DNA from: Ilex aquifolium
Taxonomy: Eukaryota; Streptophyta; Magnoliopsida; Aquifoliales; Aquifoliaceae
Length of the DNA stretch: 64,000 nucleotides
Direction: 5' to 3'
NCBI GenBank assembly: GCA_951799425.1
Contig: OX637401.1
Location: 32,041,780 to 32,105,779, forward strand
A program made the position numbers and the translations under genes. Shown piece by piece: positions 48,069 through 64,000 of this stretch. The stretch's first letter is position 1; each line of letters opens with the position of its first letter. The notes under the pieces were generated by a model, which made no database searches, had not been told where the DNA came from, and saw only the letters and a list, made by a program, of their open reading frames with translations.

Positions 48069-49391
48069 GTCTTCCTCCACTCTGTTTCTATCACCTGGAG
48101 TACTGGAATATGATCAGAGAATGGGACAGTTAAATAGTAGTTCAGATTTCACAAGGTAACTAAAGGTAGGACATTGATTAGAAAGGTTCTTTGACAGCAT
48201 AATATCCTTGGATATCTCTTTGTCCAAGAACCGATCATTTTGGTAGAGAGAAATTCAAGGCGGAAAAAGGACACTGAAAGGAAGCATTATATTTGAAGAT
48301 GCCTCAAGAATGGCAGCTAGAAACTGCTGCAGTTGCCTAGGGGCGAAGATTGTTATACTCCCTGCCCTAGAGAGACTAATTAAGTGCTGCAACAATATGC
48401 TAATATCACCTACTCGAAGCACCAAAATTCTGCAATGCATAATTAAAGGCTCAACACTGGACTGATGAACCGTTCCTGGAGAAAAAGACACAGGCAGTAA
48501 CCACTATCATGCTACATGCTCATTTATGTACTGTTGCAATAACAGAACATGTGAAGATCTTATCTATATAAATTAGTCTTTTTTTTTTGGGTTCCAAAGT
48601 AAGTGAAGTCTAATTTGAACAAATAGGAATCCACCCACAACCAATCTCAAAACCATGCCAAATGTTCCCCCATCAAGAATATATTTCAAGAAGTGGTGGG
48701 CAGGTATATTTAAAAACTGTGGCAGTTTTATCCACCTGAAATTTAAATCAGTCATGGAAGAAAAAGGTATACAGGATCGTGCAATATAATCTTGAAGTTA
48801 GCCAGAAGTAGGTCTTCCATACAAACAAATACTCTACTCAGAAAGAAGATGTCGTAATTGAACTCAAGGTTCAGCAGTAATCCTTAATACCAGAAGATCA
48901 AAAGGAATAGGAACAACCATAAACGCCAATCACAGATAAGGGCTAATCTCATAGTGGATAGTGTTAAGCCTAAGATTCAAATGCTTGCAGTCATGGCTCT
49001 CTGTTGAATTACTAGCCAGAAAATTTTCCTGTTATTCATCAGAGTTAGTTCCATCTACCATCTTAATCACTGTTACGCTGCTATCTCCTAATTATCACTG
49101 TTCTACTAAAACAAAATGAAACACCATTATCTTTCATAGTAGACATAGTATTTTCAATTGCCATAACTGTGCATCACTGCAGTGGGATCAATTCAACGTG
49201 CATTTCTCATTCTTATTAAGCACATTAAACAAAGCATTCAAATGAAGTACCGTAACCCAAAAGAAGAAAAGAGATTTCTGTTCAACCACTTTATCTACTC
49301 AAGTGACACGCATGAATAAGAAAGCCCTTGCTAAGTTGTGGATAACTCTCAAAAATATAACAGAAGAAGAATAACAAAGATACCACATCAT
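48069..49391. other. Intergenic spacer
   Basis: Contains the upstream region of the fourth PMEI gene and the 3' region of the LPD gene. A minus-strand frame at 48255-48491 has no recognised domain. No repeat ends seen. Confidence 0.4.
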
Positions 49392-53796
<4,405 letters not shown>

Positions 53797-55745
53797 TTAG
53801 TTGCCTTCTAGTAAGCTTCGCAACTTGTTCCGGGCCTCCTCAGACAGACTGAAGCACCTCAACCTTGGCCTCCGCGAAGGAACTGAATCTCGACACACAG
53901 GGGAAGTGAAACACACAACAATGGCAGTGAGGTTGTCGTCGGTTTGAAGGCATAATGCCTGATTAACAAGTTCTCTGGCACACTGCTGTGGATCATCATG
54001 TTGCCTTAGCTTACGCCGAACAAGGCTGACTGCTTCCTGATTTGACATAACATCCCATATACCATCACAACCAATGATCAGGAATTCATCATCCTCCGTT
54101 AACATTATTTGTTGAACATCTGGCTCTGCAGTGAGAGGTGATGAAGACCCAATGGGAAGCTTCATATACCAGTCCCCAAGGGCACGGGTGACTGCAAGTT
54201 CACCATTAAGGTACCCATACTCAATGGAACCGCCTAACTCTTCCACCCTTGTTCTTTCTGGTAAATAAGTAGGCCTGTGATCTTGAGACATCTGCAGCGC
54301 AACTCCTTTCCTACAAAGAACTGCACGACAATCACCAGCATTTGCCACCAGTAGATGCTTGCCAAGTACAAGGGCAGTCAGTGCTGTTGTTCCACAAGAG
54401 GTGGGAACACTGCAATCATTAGCAATGGCGTAGTCAGCAAGTAAAAATGCTTTGCGATGAGAATTCTCCAAATGTTCCAAGAAAGCTTCATCATTATCAG
54501 ATGTTTGTGGCAAATCAGCATCTTCAAAGAACAATCTCATAGCATTGTTCTTGACATAAGCTGCTGCGTCAGAGCCTCCATGACCATCAAAAACAGCATA
54601 AAAGGCACTTGGATGAGGCCACTTGTATTGCGAACCCAAGTGGGCCAATAGATCATCAACTCTAATGTGTTCATCTTCATTGCATCTTCGAAGTCCAGTG
54701 TCCGTGTGGCTACCAGAGCGAATGCTTGGAACAAACTTTGTGTTGGTCGTCTCAATGACTGCAGTTGGAATACTAGTTGAGCAGCTAACAACCTGATACT
54801 CCAGAACAAAAGAAAAAGTAAGCCCATGTCCAAGTATATCCCAAGTCTGTGTAAAGCTAAGACCAGAAAAAAAAAAAAAACTGATGTAACAAGTTCTTCA
54901 ATTCTTAATGAAGTTGATTATATATTTAACAATGAAACCAAGAAGCTGATTACATAGTTTAAGGTTTCTGTTCAGCCAAAAAAAAAAACCGCATCTTGGT
55001 GTAAATTACCCAAAAAACAAGACAAACATGCCATCATCCACAAATCAGAAGAACGAACAATTTCTGCAGCAAAACTAATGCAAGCAGTATGAATGTGACC
55101 ATCAGAAAACTTATACTTAATTTTAAAAAATATCAAGATCAACTCGAGAAATTATGCCTCGAAAAATCCCAATTATTACAAGGTAACACCAATTAATAAG
55201 TGTGTTCCCATCAGGAAACATTGGATTTCGAAGAATATCAAAATCAAATCCCAATTTTGCAAAACAGTTTCAATTCATTCCAAGCATCTTCAAATCTACA
55301 TGCACGTATGTCTATGTGCAACAAAACACAACCATCAATAAAAAATAGACATCAAAACCCTAATTTCGATCAAGGAAAGGAATTTATCGTTAATACCAGC
55401 TATAGAACCCTGATATACAATTAAAACATAGTCGTAAAAATACATAAAAAAAAATATTCAAAAATATGTCCCCATATTCATCAATTAATCTTGGATCAAG
55501 AAATCAAAAGAGAGATAAGAGTAGAAAAAATAAGCACGTACCGATTCAGAGCGCAAGACTTCGGCGGACACAGGGTCGGAAGCACGGCCTTCACGGAAAA
55601 TCTGAGAGGGCGACGGCGTAAGGGCATCGAAGAAACCTTTGTCGATGGGTTTGGGGGAGCAAAGGTACTGAACGGAGATGGTTTGTTGACATAAAATCTC
55701 TGCTTCGCCTACCATATTGTAGGTCTTCATACAATCATCGAACAT
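53797..55745 (-). CDS. Protein phosphatase 2C, clade-G-like (PP2C49 type)
   Basis: Metal-dependent Ser/Thr phosphatase of the PPM family. Exons 55542-55745 and 53797-54792 join in phase 0, giving 399 residues. The N-terminal 90 residues are variable ([18 protein letters not shown] start). The catalytic domain follows: [35 protein letters not shown] (metal ligands in DGHGG, 137-141), [77 protein letters not shown] (metal-binding Asp) and [11 protein letters not shown]. All motifs are intact. Resemblance to Arabidopsis At3g62260 (PP2C49) is from memory. Clade G members are linked to salt and ABA responses, which is family knowledge only. The intron is 749 bp. Confidence 0.92.
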
Positions 55746-57940
55746 AAAAAACCCGATAGATATAATTGTTGTTGATTGATCGTGTAAATGATTGAATGCT
55801 TGATTAATTCTAAAGCAGTTTCAGATAGATAGATATAGATATAGATAGATTGAGAATCTGGGGAATATTGGGAATTGAGAGAGATTAGGGTTTTGTATCG
55901 TGAGACACGATCGCTGAACTAACACATTAAGAAAATGGAGGCTGCTGCCTGCTTTTCTTTTATATTGGGAATTCCAGAAGAAGAAAAAAAAAATAGAGTC
56001 CTACTGCTACACGCAAAAAGAACGCGGGGTAGATTTGTAATGTAATGTTCAATGTGAATCCATTACCCAGGCGGCCTGAATTATATTCCTTTTTATTGAC
56101 ACCCCGCCCTTTCCCCCCCTTAGGTCGGTTTCCTACTCTTATACGGAAAATGTTTTTTTTTTTTTTAATGATCAGTAATGTTCGAATCAAATTTTTTTTT
56201 TAATCCGGTCAAAGAGAAGTCATCTATACTGAGACTAAAGTATTCATAAAAGACAAATCCTCGTAACCTGACTCAAAAATTTTGCCAAAATTTAAAATTT
56301 AAGACTTTCAAATTTATCATTTATCTCTATTAATATGTTACCATTTAAGCTACCTCCCGAAGAAAAATGTTATACATACAGCTACCAAAATTTGAGAAAC
56401 AATTAGTTCAATAATCAAAATTATGTTTTGACCCCCGAGTTCGGGTTACTTGGCACCTCAAAGAAGATTTGATTTCACAAAAGAATGAGCGTCTAAATGC
56501 ATCATATTTCTTTGTTATATTTTGTTCTTACACCATAATCATTGAATCACTTTTTATGTCTTATTTCAATTTTCTAAAAATTACAAGATCTGTTTTTTTA
56601 TTGTATAGCCTTGATTAATTCACCACTAAGAATAAGATGAAGGTCTCAACTCCAAGTTATACATCGATGAAAACTTCTTAACCATTGGAGAAGATTCATT
56701 GTGCTAAAAAAAAAAAAAAAACAGAGAGATTATTATTTACATCTCCATCATTGCATATTCAAAATGATAAGTGAACATTGTGTTCGTTCATCCTTTTTAT
56801 GCTAACTAACCTATAATAATATTCATTGTACTTGTTAGCATGTTAGGACCACAACAAACCTTTTGAATAGGAGACTCAACTAGCATTTTCCATAGCTAGT
56901 GTTGTATGACTCTGCACTCCATATTTTTAGTGGTGAATTTCAGGTAAAGTTAGCACTATGTCAACTCATCTTTTACATATTTATCGTGGCACTTCTTCTC
57001 ACCACTAATCCAAATCCAAATCCCATCCCATGTTTCTTTTTTTCTTGGACTCTAATCTTTCACCTCTTCTAGGACAGAATTGGTACATCCAACTTAAACT
57101 AGTAGGTAACCAGGATATTACTTTTTTAAATGTGGCAAAAATATTTATCAATATCTATTTGTCAATGTTTTACTTGACCGTTTTATTTTAAGTGGTGTGA
57201 AAATGAATATTAATTATAACAATAAAGGCCAAACCCTCAATCGATTGTTTTGGATGGGAATCAAGATACCACATTTGAGATGTATGCATCGTGTTACAAT
57301 GGTACCTCTAGGTGACTAATTAATTCCATTAGATGCGAAATTTCAAATTAAAGAAAGACCATAAGCTGTTCAGGACAAGACAATACGTAGAATAATGGTA
57401 GGTAAAACAATTATGGATCAACTGCTTCCTATTTTAAAAATATATGCACTGGATTAGGTATCAAGGCATATGATAAACATTCTAGTCATTGGAAAACCAA
57501 ATTATTATTTAATAAATGCAGCACCTCCCTCCATCAGTGGTAGGCCCAATTTTTGTTGATATGTGCTTGTGGACATTACAAGACTAAGATGAAATTTTAA
57601 TTCTCAACCACTAAATACAAAATCAAGTACATGTCTTTATGACAACTCCCATTCATCTATTTTAACCCCAAAACCAATCAAAGTAGCTTACCTGGTAAGT
57701 CTTCTTTCCTTTTCTTTGATGACTTGTGATGAAAAGTGAGCTTATATGCCCATCAAGCCTGACCCACAATTTCTTATTCAATACTATGTAACCAGAGAGA
57801 GAGAGAGATTAGCTAAAACAAGGAGTAGAATATTCCACAGAGTTGGAGAAACAAGGGGTAGAATATTCCACAGAGTTGGAGAAACAAATGAAATGACATT
57901 ATGGAGCCCAAACTAGGTGAGGTATTTCATTTCGGGTACT
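55746..57940. other. PP2C upstream region and intergenic DNA
   Basis: A GATA-type repeat lies near 55826-55851, in the likely 5' leader or promoter of the PP2C gene. Beyond it the DNA is AT-rich, with a worn SINE piece at 56205-56274. No gene found. A 30-base segment (GGGGTAGAATATTCCACAGAG and neighbours) is repeated near 57821 and 57854. Confidence 0.4.
56205..56274 (-). mobile_element. Degenerate SINE fragment
   Basis: The plus strand CCGGTCAAAGAGAAGTCATC and the following CCTCGTAACCTGACTC match the body of the SINE at 57941-58158. A T run lies on the tail side. The tRNA-derived head is not recognisable. Confidence 0.6.
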
Positions 57941-58158
57941 ACTTTTTTTTCTTTTTTTTTTATATCCGGGCTAACTTACGCACATTTCAACTAGTCCCTT
58001 CTTTGGTCCGGTCAAAGACAGGACATCTGCACCAGGACTAGGGGATTCATAAGAGATAAATCCCTCATAACCTGACCTCAATGAGTTGTCACGATTCGAA
58101 CTCAGAGCATCTAGGTTTATAGTTTGTTCCTGTTACCATTTGAACTACCCTTTAAATT
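57941..58158 (-). mobile_element. tRNA-derived SINE with 12-bp target duplication
   Basis: Read on the minus strand: a Pol III head with an A-box-like TAGTTCAAATGGTAA (58133-58147) and a B box GAGTTCGAATC (58093-58103), then a body with GACCGGACCAAAGAAGG, ending in an A-rich tail (T run at about 57943-57961 on the plus strand). An exact 12-bp direct repeat, ATTTCGGGTACT, flanks it (57929-57940 and 58159-58170). Length 218 bp. The subfamily is not certain. Confidence 0.87.
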
Positions 58159-58203
58159 ATTTCGGGTACTTTTGTTTGGTGCTGATGTTACACCAAAATG
58201 AGG

Positions 58204-60345
58204 TTGTTTCGATTGGACCCCAACATTTTAAGATCTAATCGTAATTTTTTTTTATTTTCAAATTTAATTGTAATTTGACCCCAAAAAAAACTCCCAAAAA
58301 TAAAAAACCCAAGGCAGCAGTGATGCAGCCCAAGTTAGTCCAAAAGCTTTTCCAGCAGAGTCTGTGGCATGTAAATCATTATTCCCAAGGTTATATACAA
58401 GCCTACTGGTATGCACAATAAAAGTTTCTTGAATCATCTCCTCTGACTCCTTGTGCCATTTGTAGCTTCGGTCTCTCCATATGATTGTTGTATTTGAGAA
58501 AAATCATATATATATATATATATATACCAGTTATTATTTGTGCCTGAAGGCACTGAGTAATAAAAAAAATTGTCAACAATAAATATATTTGTATTCACAC
58601 TTAAAATAAAATCACAAATATAGAGGAGAGATGAATGAATTTAAGCACCGGTTGTAGTGGAGGTCAGCGGTGATAGTAGTAGTGGGCGACAGTGGTGGTG
58701 ATGGGAGACAATGATGGTTGTGGTAGGTGGCGACGACCGTAGTGATGGTGTCAATCATGGATGGCAACGGTGATGGCGGTGATGGGTTTTGGGTGACGAT
58801 GATGGTAGTGGCAATCATAAATGACAGCGGTGGCGGTGGTGGGTGTAGGTGGTGATGGGCGACGGTAATGGTGGTTGGCAGTGGTGGTGGTGGGGTGACG
58901 ACGGGTGTTTTTGGACAACAATATGATGGGTAGTGGTGAATAGTGGTGGTAATGGTGGTGGTATGTATGGTGGGGGGTGGATGATAGTGGGTGGCGACAG
59001 TGGTGGGCGATAAGGGGGAGGGGGTGGTGGTGGGCGGTGACGATGATAGTGGTAGGCGACGATGGGTATTTCTGAGAGACAGTGTGATGGGTGGTGGCAA
59101 ATGACGGTGGTGGTAGGTGCGATGAAATGGGTGACACTGGGTGGCGGCAGTGGTGAGTGATTATGGGTGGTGGTGATTGGTGGTGGTAAGTGTGGAAGGA
59201 GTGAGTAATAGTGACTGGCGGTGATGAGTTTTGGGTGACGATGATGGTAGTGGCAATCATAAATGACAGCGGTGGCGATGGTGGGTGTAGGTGGTGATGG
59301 GCGACGGTAATGGTGGTTGGCAGTGGTGGTGGTGGGGTGACGACGGGTGTTTTTGGACAACAATATGATGGGTAGGGGTGAATAGTGGTGGTAATGGTGG
59401 TGGTATGTATGGTGGGGGGTGGATGATAGTGGGTGGCGACAGTGGTGGGCGATAAGGGGGAGGGGGTGGTGGTGGGCGGTGACGATGATAGTGGTGGGCG
59501 ACGATGGGTATTTCTGAGAGACAGTGTGATGGGTGGTGGCAAATGACGGTGGTGGTAGGTGCGATGAAATGGGTGACACTGGGTGGCGGCAGTGGTGAGT
59601 GATTATGGGTGGTGGTGATTGGTGGTGGTAAGTGTGGAAGGAGTGAGTAATAGTGACTGGCGGTGATGGTGGGCGACGACGGGTGGTGGTGGGTTGTGGT
59701 AGTGGATGTTGGTGGGTGTTAACGGTGGGCGACAGTAATAGTGGGATGATGGTAGTAGTGATAATAAATATAATAATGAGATGACGATGGTGGTGGGTGG
59801 TGGCAATGGACAACAGTGGTAGCAATCAGTAGTGACTGGTGATGGGGGTGGGGGTAATGGTGGGGTAGTGGTTGTGGTGAGGTGACGATGATGGTGGTAA
59901 TGGTGGTGGTGGTAGTGGTGGTGGTTTTTTGTGGCAGAGCTGATGGTGGGGTGACGACGATAGTGGTAGTAGTGGTGGTGGTGGGGCAATAGTGGTGGCA
60001 GTGGCAGTAGTTGTGGTGGTTGTTGTGGAAGAAGTCGTGGTAGGGTGGCGACGACGGTAGTGGTGATGGTCGTGGGACGGTGGGGGTGGTTGTGGGGCGG
60101 TTTCAAATACTAATTTTTTTTTTTTAAGTACTTATGAGAAGTCATAAGTTCTAGAAACACTTTTAAAAAATCTTCTCAAACACATCCTTAGATGTCTAAT
60201 TTTCCTATTAAATTTGGAGTTTTAATATTAGCCGTTGGATTAATTTTAAAGTAAAATTTAAAGAGATATCAACAACGAAAAATAAAAATTATTTTATTTA
60301 TTTTTAATATTTAAATTGTATTATACTTTATTATATAAATATTTA
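58204..60345. repeat. Tandem segmental duplication with GTG satellite, unit 1
   Basis: Starts at GTTTCGATTGGACCCCAA, runs through a unique-looking 400 bp, a TA microsatellite (58506-58527), the GTG-rich satellite (about 58640-60105) and an AT-rich tail with CATAAGTTCTAGAAACAC. The same order is repeated in unit 2. Confidence 0.88.
58640..60105. repeat. GTG-rich satellite, first block
   Basis: Mostly GGTGGTG, GGCGACG and GTGATGG motifs on the plus strand. Within it a 442-bp unit occurs twice in tandem (about 58779-59220 and 59221-59662), seen for example from the TTGGACAACA marker at 58911 and 59353. The minus strand has long open frames rich in His, Pro and Thr, which come from the repeat composition. 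Confidence 0.9.
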
Positions 60346-62265
60346 AATTGTTTCGATTGGACCCCAATATTTTAAGATCTAATCTTAATCTTTTTTTTTT
60401 ATTTTCAAATTTAATTGTAATTTGACCCCAAAAATAAAAAACCCAAGGCAGCAGTGATGCAGCCCAAGTTAGTCCAAAAGCTTTTCCAGCAGAGTCTGTG
60501 GCATGTAAATCATTATTCCAAAGGTTATATACAAGCCTACTGGTGTGCACAATAAAAGTTTCTTGAATCATCTCCTCTTACTCCTTGTGCCATTTGTAGC
60601 TTCGGTCTCCCCATATGATTGTTGTATTTGAAAAAAATCATATATATATATATATATATATACACACTAGTTATTACCTGTGCCTGAAGGCACTGAATAA
60701 TAAAAAAAATTGTCAACAATAAATATATTTGTATTCACACCTAAAATAAAATCACAAACATAGAGGAGAAATGAATGAATTTAAGCACCGGTTGTAGTGG
60801 AGGTAAGCAGTAATAGTAGTAGTGGGCGACAGTGGTGGTGATGGGAGACAGTGATGGTTGTGGTAGGTGGCGACGACCGTAGTGATAGTGTTAATCATGG
60901 ATAGCAACGGTGATAGTAATGGTGATGGTGATGGTGATGGTGGTGGTGGTGGTGGTGGTGGGTTTTGGGTGACGATGATGGTAGTGGCAGTCATGGGTGA
61001 CAGCGGTGACAGTGGTGGTGGTGGGGCGACGACGGGTGTTTTTAGACAACAGTGTGATGGGTAATGGTGAATAGTGGTGGTAATGGTGGTGGTATGTATG
61101 GTGGGGGGTGGGGTGACAGTGGGTGGCGACAATAGTGGGTGACGAAGGGTGGTGGTGGGGCGACCACAGTGGTGATGGCGGTGATAGGTGGTGGCGGTGA
61201 TAGGTTGTGGTGGTGGGCAGTGACGATGATGGTGGTGGGCGACGACAGATACTTCTGAGCGACAGTGTGATGGGTGGTGGCAAATGATGGTGGTGATAAA
61301 TGCGGTGGAATTGGTGACAGTGGGTGGCGGCGATGATAGGTGGTGGTAATTGGCGGTGGTAGGTGTGGTAGGAGTGAGTAATAGTGGCTGGCGGTGATGG
61401 TGGGGCGACGACGGGTGGTGGTGGGTGTTGACGGTGGACGACAGTAGTAGTGGGATGATGGTGGTAATGGTAATAAATATAAGAATGAGATGACGATAGT
61501 GGTGGGTGGTGGCAGTGGATGACGGTGGTAGCAATCGGTAGTGGGTGGCGATGGTGGTGATGGTAGTGGGATAGTGGCGGTGGTGACAGCAGCGATGGGG
61601 GTGGTGGTGAGGTAATGGCGATGGTGGTCGTGGAGTGGTGGCAGTGGTAGTAGGGTGGCGGTTATGCTGGTAGTAGTGATGGTCGTGGTGGGGCGGTGAG
61701 TGGTGGGGGTAGGGGTGATGGTGGGATAGTGACGGTAGTAGTAAGATGGCAGCAACAATAGTGGTGGTGATGTGGGTGATGATGATGGTGGTAGAGCGGT
61801 GGTGGTGGTTTTTTGTGGCAGAGCTGGTGGTGAGGTGACGGCGATAGTGGTAGTAGTGATGGTGGTGGGGCAATGGCAGTAGTGGTGGTGGTTGTTGTGG
61901 CAGAAGTGGTGATAGGGTGGCGACGACGATAGTAGTGATGGTCGTGGGACGGTGGGGGGTGGTGGTGGGGCGATTTTAAATACTATTTTTTTTTTTTTAA
62001 GTACTTATGAGAAGTCATAAGTTCTAGAAACACTTTTAAAAAGTCTTATGAGAAGTTTGTAAGTCTTAGAAAGTATAAACACTTCTAAAAAGTTTTCTCA
62101 AACTCACCCTTAGATGTCCAATTTTCCTATTAAATTTGGAGTCTTAATATTAGCCATTTGATTAATTTTAAAGTAAAATTTAAAGAAATCTCAACAGCTA
62201 AAAATAAAAGTCATTTTATTTATTTTTGAGATTTAAATTATATTATATTTTATTATATATATAAA
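60346..62265. repeat. Tandem segmental duplication with GTG satellite, unit 2
   Basis: Same order as unit 1: GTTTCGATTGGACCCCAA start, TA microsatellite (60641-60662), GTG satellite (about 60790-61975), and a tail with CATAAGTTCTAGAAACAC. The satellite part is shorter, and the tail has an extra piece near 62044-62095. Confidence 0.88.
60790..61975. repeat. GTG-rich satellite, second block
   Basis: Same composition as the first block, with a run of GGTGAT and GGTGGT units near 60915-60962. The 442-bp unit is not repeated here. Open frames on the minus strand are a composition effect. Confidence 0.9.
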
Positions 62266-62778
62266 TATTTTAAGAATCCTGAGGACTCTAGTTAAATTTG
62301 TTGGGGCGAGGGTCGTCATTCTGTGCTGACAAACGACTGTAACGCAATTGCATGTCCAAACAAATTTCCCATGCACGGCCTAACTTGATAATTATTGTTC
62401 TCCTTCACCTATTGGCTCAGTTGGAAAATTGGGAATCGAAAAATCTTTGAATCCAATGCTTAAGGACCAGACCAGACCCTTTCAGCTTCATCGTCTCTAG
62501 AGCTCAAATCAGCAACAAATTTTCAAACATTATATCTCGTAGTATTTACATCAATCATTACAATTTCGTAACCAGTTAATAACAATTTGTGAGACCAAAC
62601 CTGTGGATCTAAATACAAAAGCTAGTAACGATAAGAACAAAAGAGAAAAATCCAATCCACCATGGTAGAATTGAAAAGACAATGAATGAAGCTCTCCAAA
62701 GCCTACAGGATCAACTTCGCAAAGACTACAATTCAGCTGTCAATACCGCTGCCTATTTGGGGTTTATAGCCTTACATT
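62266..62778. other. Spacer downstream of the galactosyltransferase
   Basis: Likely holds the 3' untranslated region of the minus-strand gene. No repeat or other gene recognised. Confidence 0.4.
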
Positions 62779-63861
62779 TCATTCACAGCAATTAGGCTCA
62801 TGCTCTTTTTGCAGCTTCTCCCACAGACATAACACCATCCTTGGATTCTGATAATGGGCGAGGATATAATCTGTCTCGCATCCAGCATTGTGAAATCGGT
62901 CATCGTTAATGTACTGCACTTTGTGACCATGTTCCTTGAATTGCTCAATCCATATGCCCATGGCAACATCTTCCAATTTAAAAAGCTGAGAAGACATAAG
63001 ACAGTAGGGAACTCTGGTGATTTGGGTACGACGGAACTTTGAAATTCAGAAACACTATGATGTGGTAATTTTTGGTACTAGTGTGAGGTTTATGTAACAC
63101 ATTCTAAGCCGTACAACCGAGAATTTTAAGTGACATGTTTTAAGTCCAAACAGTACAATGATGTCAAGACTCAAATCAGTTCCTGAGTATACCATCAAAA
63201 AATGGTTCAGTGTTCAACATCTGAGTTATTCATTATAACTTAGCCTATTGGATACCAAGGAGCCTTGACGATGAAGTCAAGGGCTGAAATAACGGAATTG
63301 AGCTTTAAATATTTCATAAACTATAGCCTCAACAGTTTATCAAAAATAAATATTTCCAGAGACAGACGAGCAGTACTCTCTAATCCATAAAAGAGGAAAA
63401 TCTTTTGGCAACCAACGCCGACATAATGAGGAAAGACAACATGTGGACATAGTGCTGTTTTGCCCACATTAGTTGTAGATGAAACTTACCTTGAGGACCC
63501 TTTCTTGGTGGCCTTGAACAATGAATTTTGCAATGTCTTGTGAAATTATATAACCTGGACCGTGTGCCCATGGCGGGAAGGAAGAATGTGGCCATTCCTA
63601 AATAAGCGTTCAAATGAGTTATTTGCTAACAAAAGCCGGTAAATTCCACTGAGATTATTATGAGAAAACGGAAACGATTGATACCTCTGTACTGATATAC
63701 CATTTGTTGTCTTTGTCCCTATGGGGCTCTGATTTAAAGGATATCTGGCCATATAAGAGGCCATTAGAATCCTTTCCCTTGAGACTAGATAGAACTTCAT
63801 CAATCCGAACAAAAGCATCATCATCCGTTTTCATTATATATTTGGCAGAGAGGATTTTTGT
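62779..63861 (-). CDS. Hydroxyproline O-/beta-1,3-galactosyltransferase, C-terminal exons only
   Basis: Golgi GT31-family enzyme of the plant GALT group, which adds galactose to hydroxyproline of arabinogalactan proteins or to beta-1,3-galactans. Three exons are visible on the minus strand: 63685-63861, 63490-63597 and 62779-62985. All are phase 0, together 163 residues and a TGA. The DxD metal site is in [15 protein letters not shown]. Then [41 protein letters not shown], the family motif [22 protein letters not shown], and the end [15 protein letters not shown]. The N-terminal membrane anchor, lectin domain and first part of the catalytic domain must lie beyond the right edge. The GALT group is clear; the exact member is not. 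Confidence 0.9.
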
Positions 63862-64000
63862 CTGCAGATTCAAAGTACAAGTAATTCATCTGTGAACCCA
63901 AAATTAGAGAACGGAATGAAGATTCTGAAAGGTTTGTTACGGAAAAATGAAACAAAAACTTGATCCACCAAATTCTATAGAAAAAATCTTAAAGCCCTGG
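63862..64000 (-). other. Intron of the galactosyltransferase gene
   Basis: Upstream of the acceptor at 63862-63863 on the minus strand. No coding segment recognised up to the window edge. Confidence 0.5.

Noticed and set aside
48069-48080. Earlier start of the fourth PMEI gene
   Set aside because: The codon at 48080 is GTG. The first ATG is at 48068 and starts the signal peptide region.
48255-48491. Minus-strand frame as an extra gene
   Set aside because: No recognisable motif, no clear splice partners, and it lies in spacer between two genes. Left unannotated.
58612-61873. Long His/Pro/Thr-rich open frames on the minus strand of the GTG satellite
   Set aside because: Several overlapping frames are open at once, as expected from a GTG-type repeat with few stop codons. 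No domain, signal or exon structure.

Overview
The window is AT-rich nuclear DNA from a flowering plant, most likely a eudicot. The genes have introns with GT-AG borders, and they include a plastid ribosomal protein, a galactinol synthase, pectin methylesterase inhibitors and an arabinogalactan-type galactosyltransferase. The species cannot be named from the sequence. No RNA genes, CRISPR arrays or bacterial features were found.

Layout. (1) 1-4264, minus: plastid ribosomal protein S1, six exons visible, 3' end missing. (2) 4265-9760: gene-free, with a 1.2 kb foldback transposon and a small MITE. (3) 9871-11810, plus: galactinol synthase, four exons, complete. (4) 11811-16200: gene-poor, with several MITEs and a 1.2 kb foldback element. 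(5) 16205-20738: a membrane-anchored pectin methylesterase homologue that has lost its catalytic residues (plus), two PME-inhibitor (PMEI) genes and a PMEI relic (minus). (6) 21691-45177: a tandem segmental duplication. Each copy carries one intact six-exon gene for a 313-residue double-MATH (TRAF-like) protein, and copy A also holds a broken proteasome-assembly-chaperone-4-like pseudogene. (7) 46549-48068: two more PMEI genes. (8) 49392-55745, minus: mitochondrial dihydrolipoamide dehydrogenase (two exons) and a clade-G-like PP2C phosphatase (two exons). (9) 57941-58158: a tRNA-derived SINE. (10) 58204-62265: a second, roughly 2 kb tandem duplication built around GTG-rich satellite. (11) 62779 to the right edge, minus: the last three exons of a hydroxyproline/beta-1,3-galactosyltransferase.

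How it fits together. The cell-wall genes form a theme: a PME pseudoenzyme and four PMEIs lie within 32 kb, and two of the PMEIs carry an unusual Pro/Gly/Tyr-rich insert. The middle of this cluster is split by the duplicated MATH block. The two duplicate copies work as a natural experiment. Each carries private transposon insertions whose empty target site is kept in the other copy, so element ends and target-site duplications can be read directly. Foldback elements show 9-bp duplications (Mutator-like) and elements with TAGGG or CAGGGGCGG termini show 8-bp duplications (hAT-like). The private insertions account for most of the length difference between the copies.
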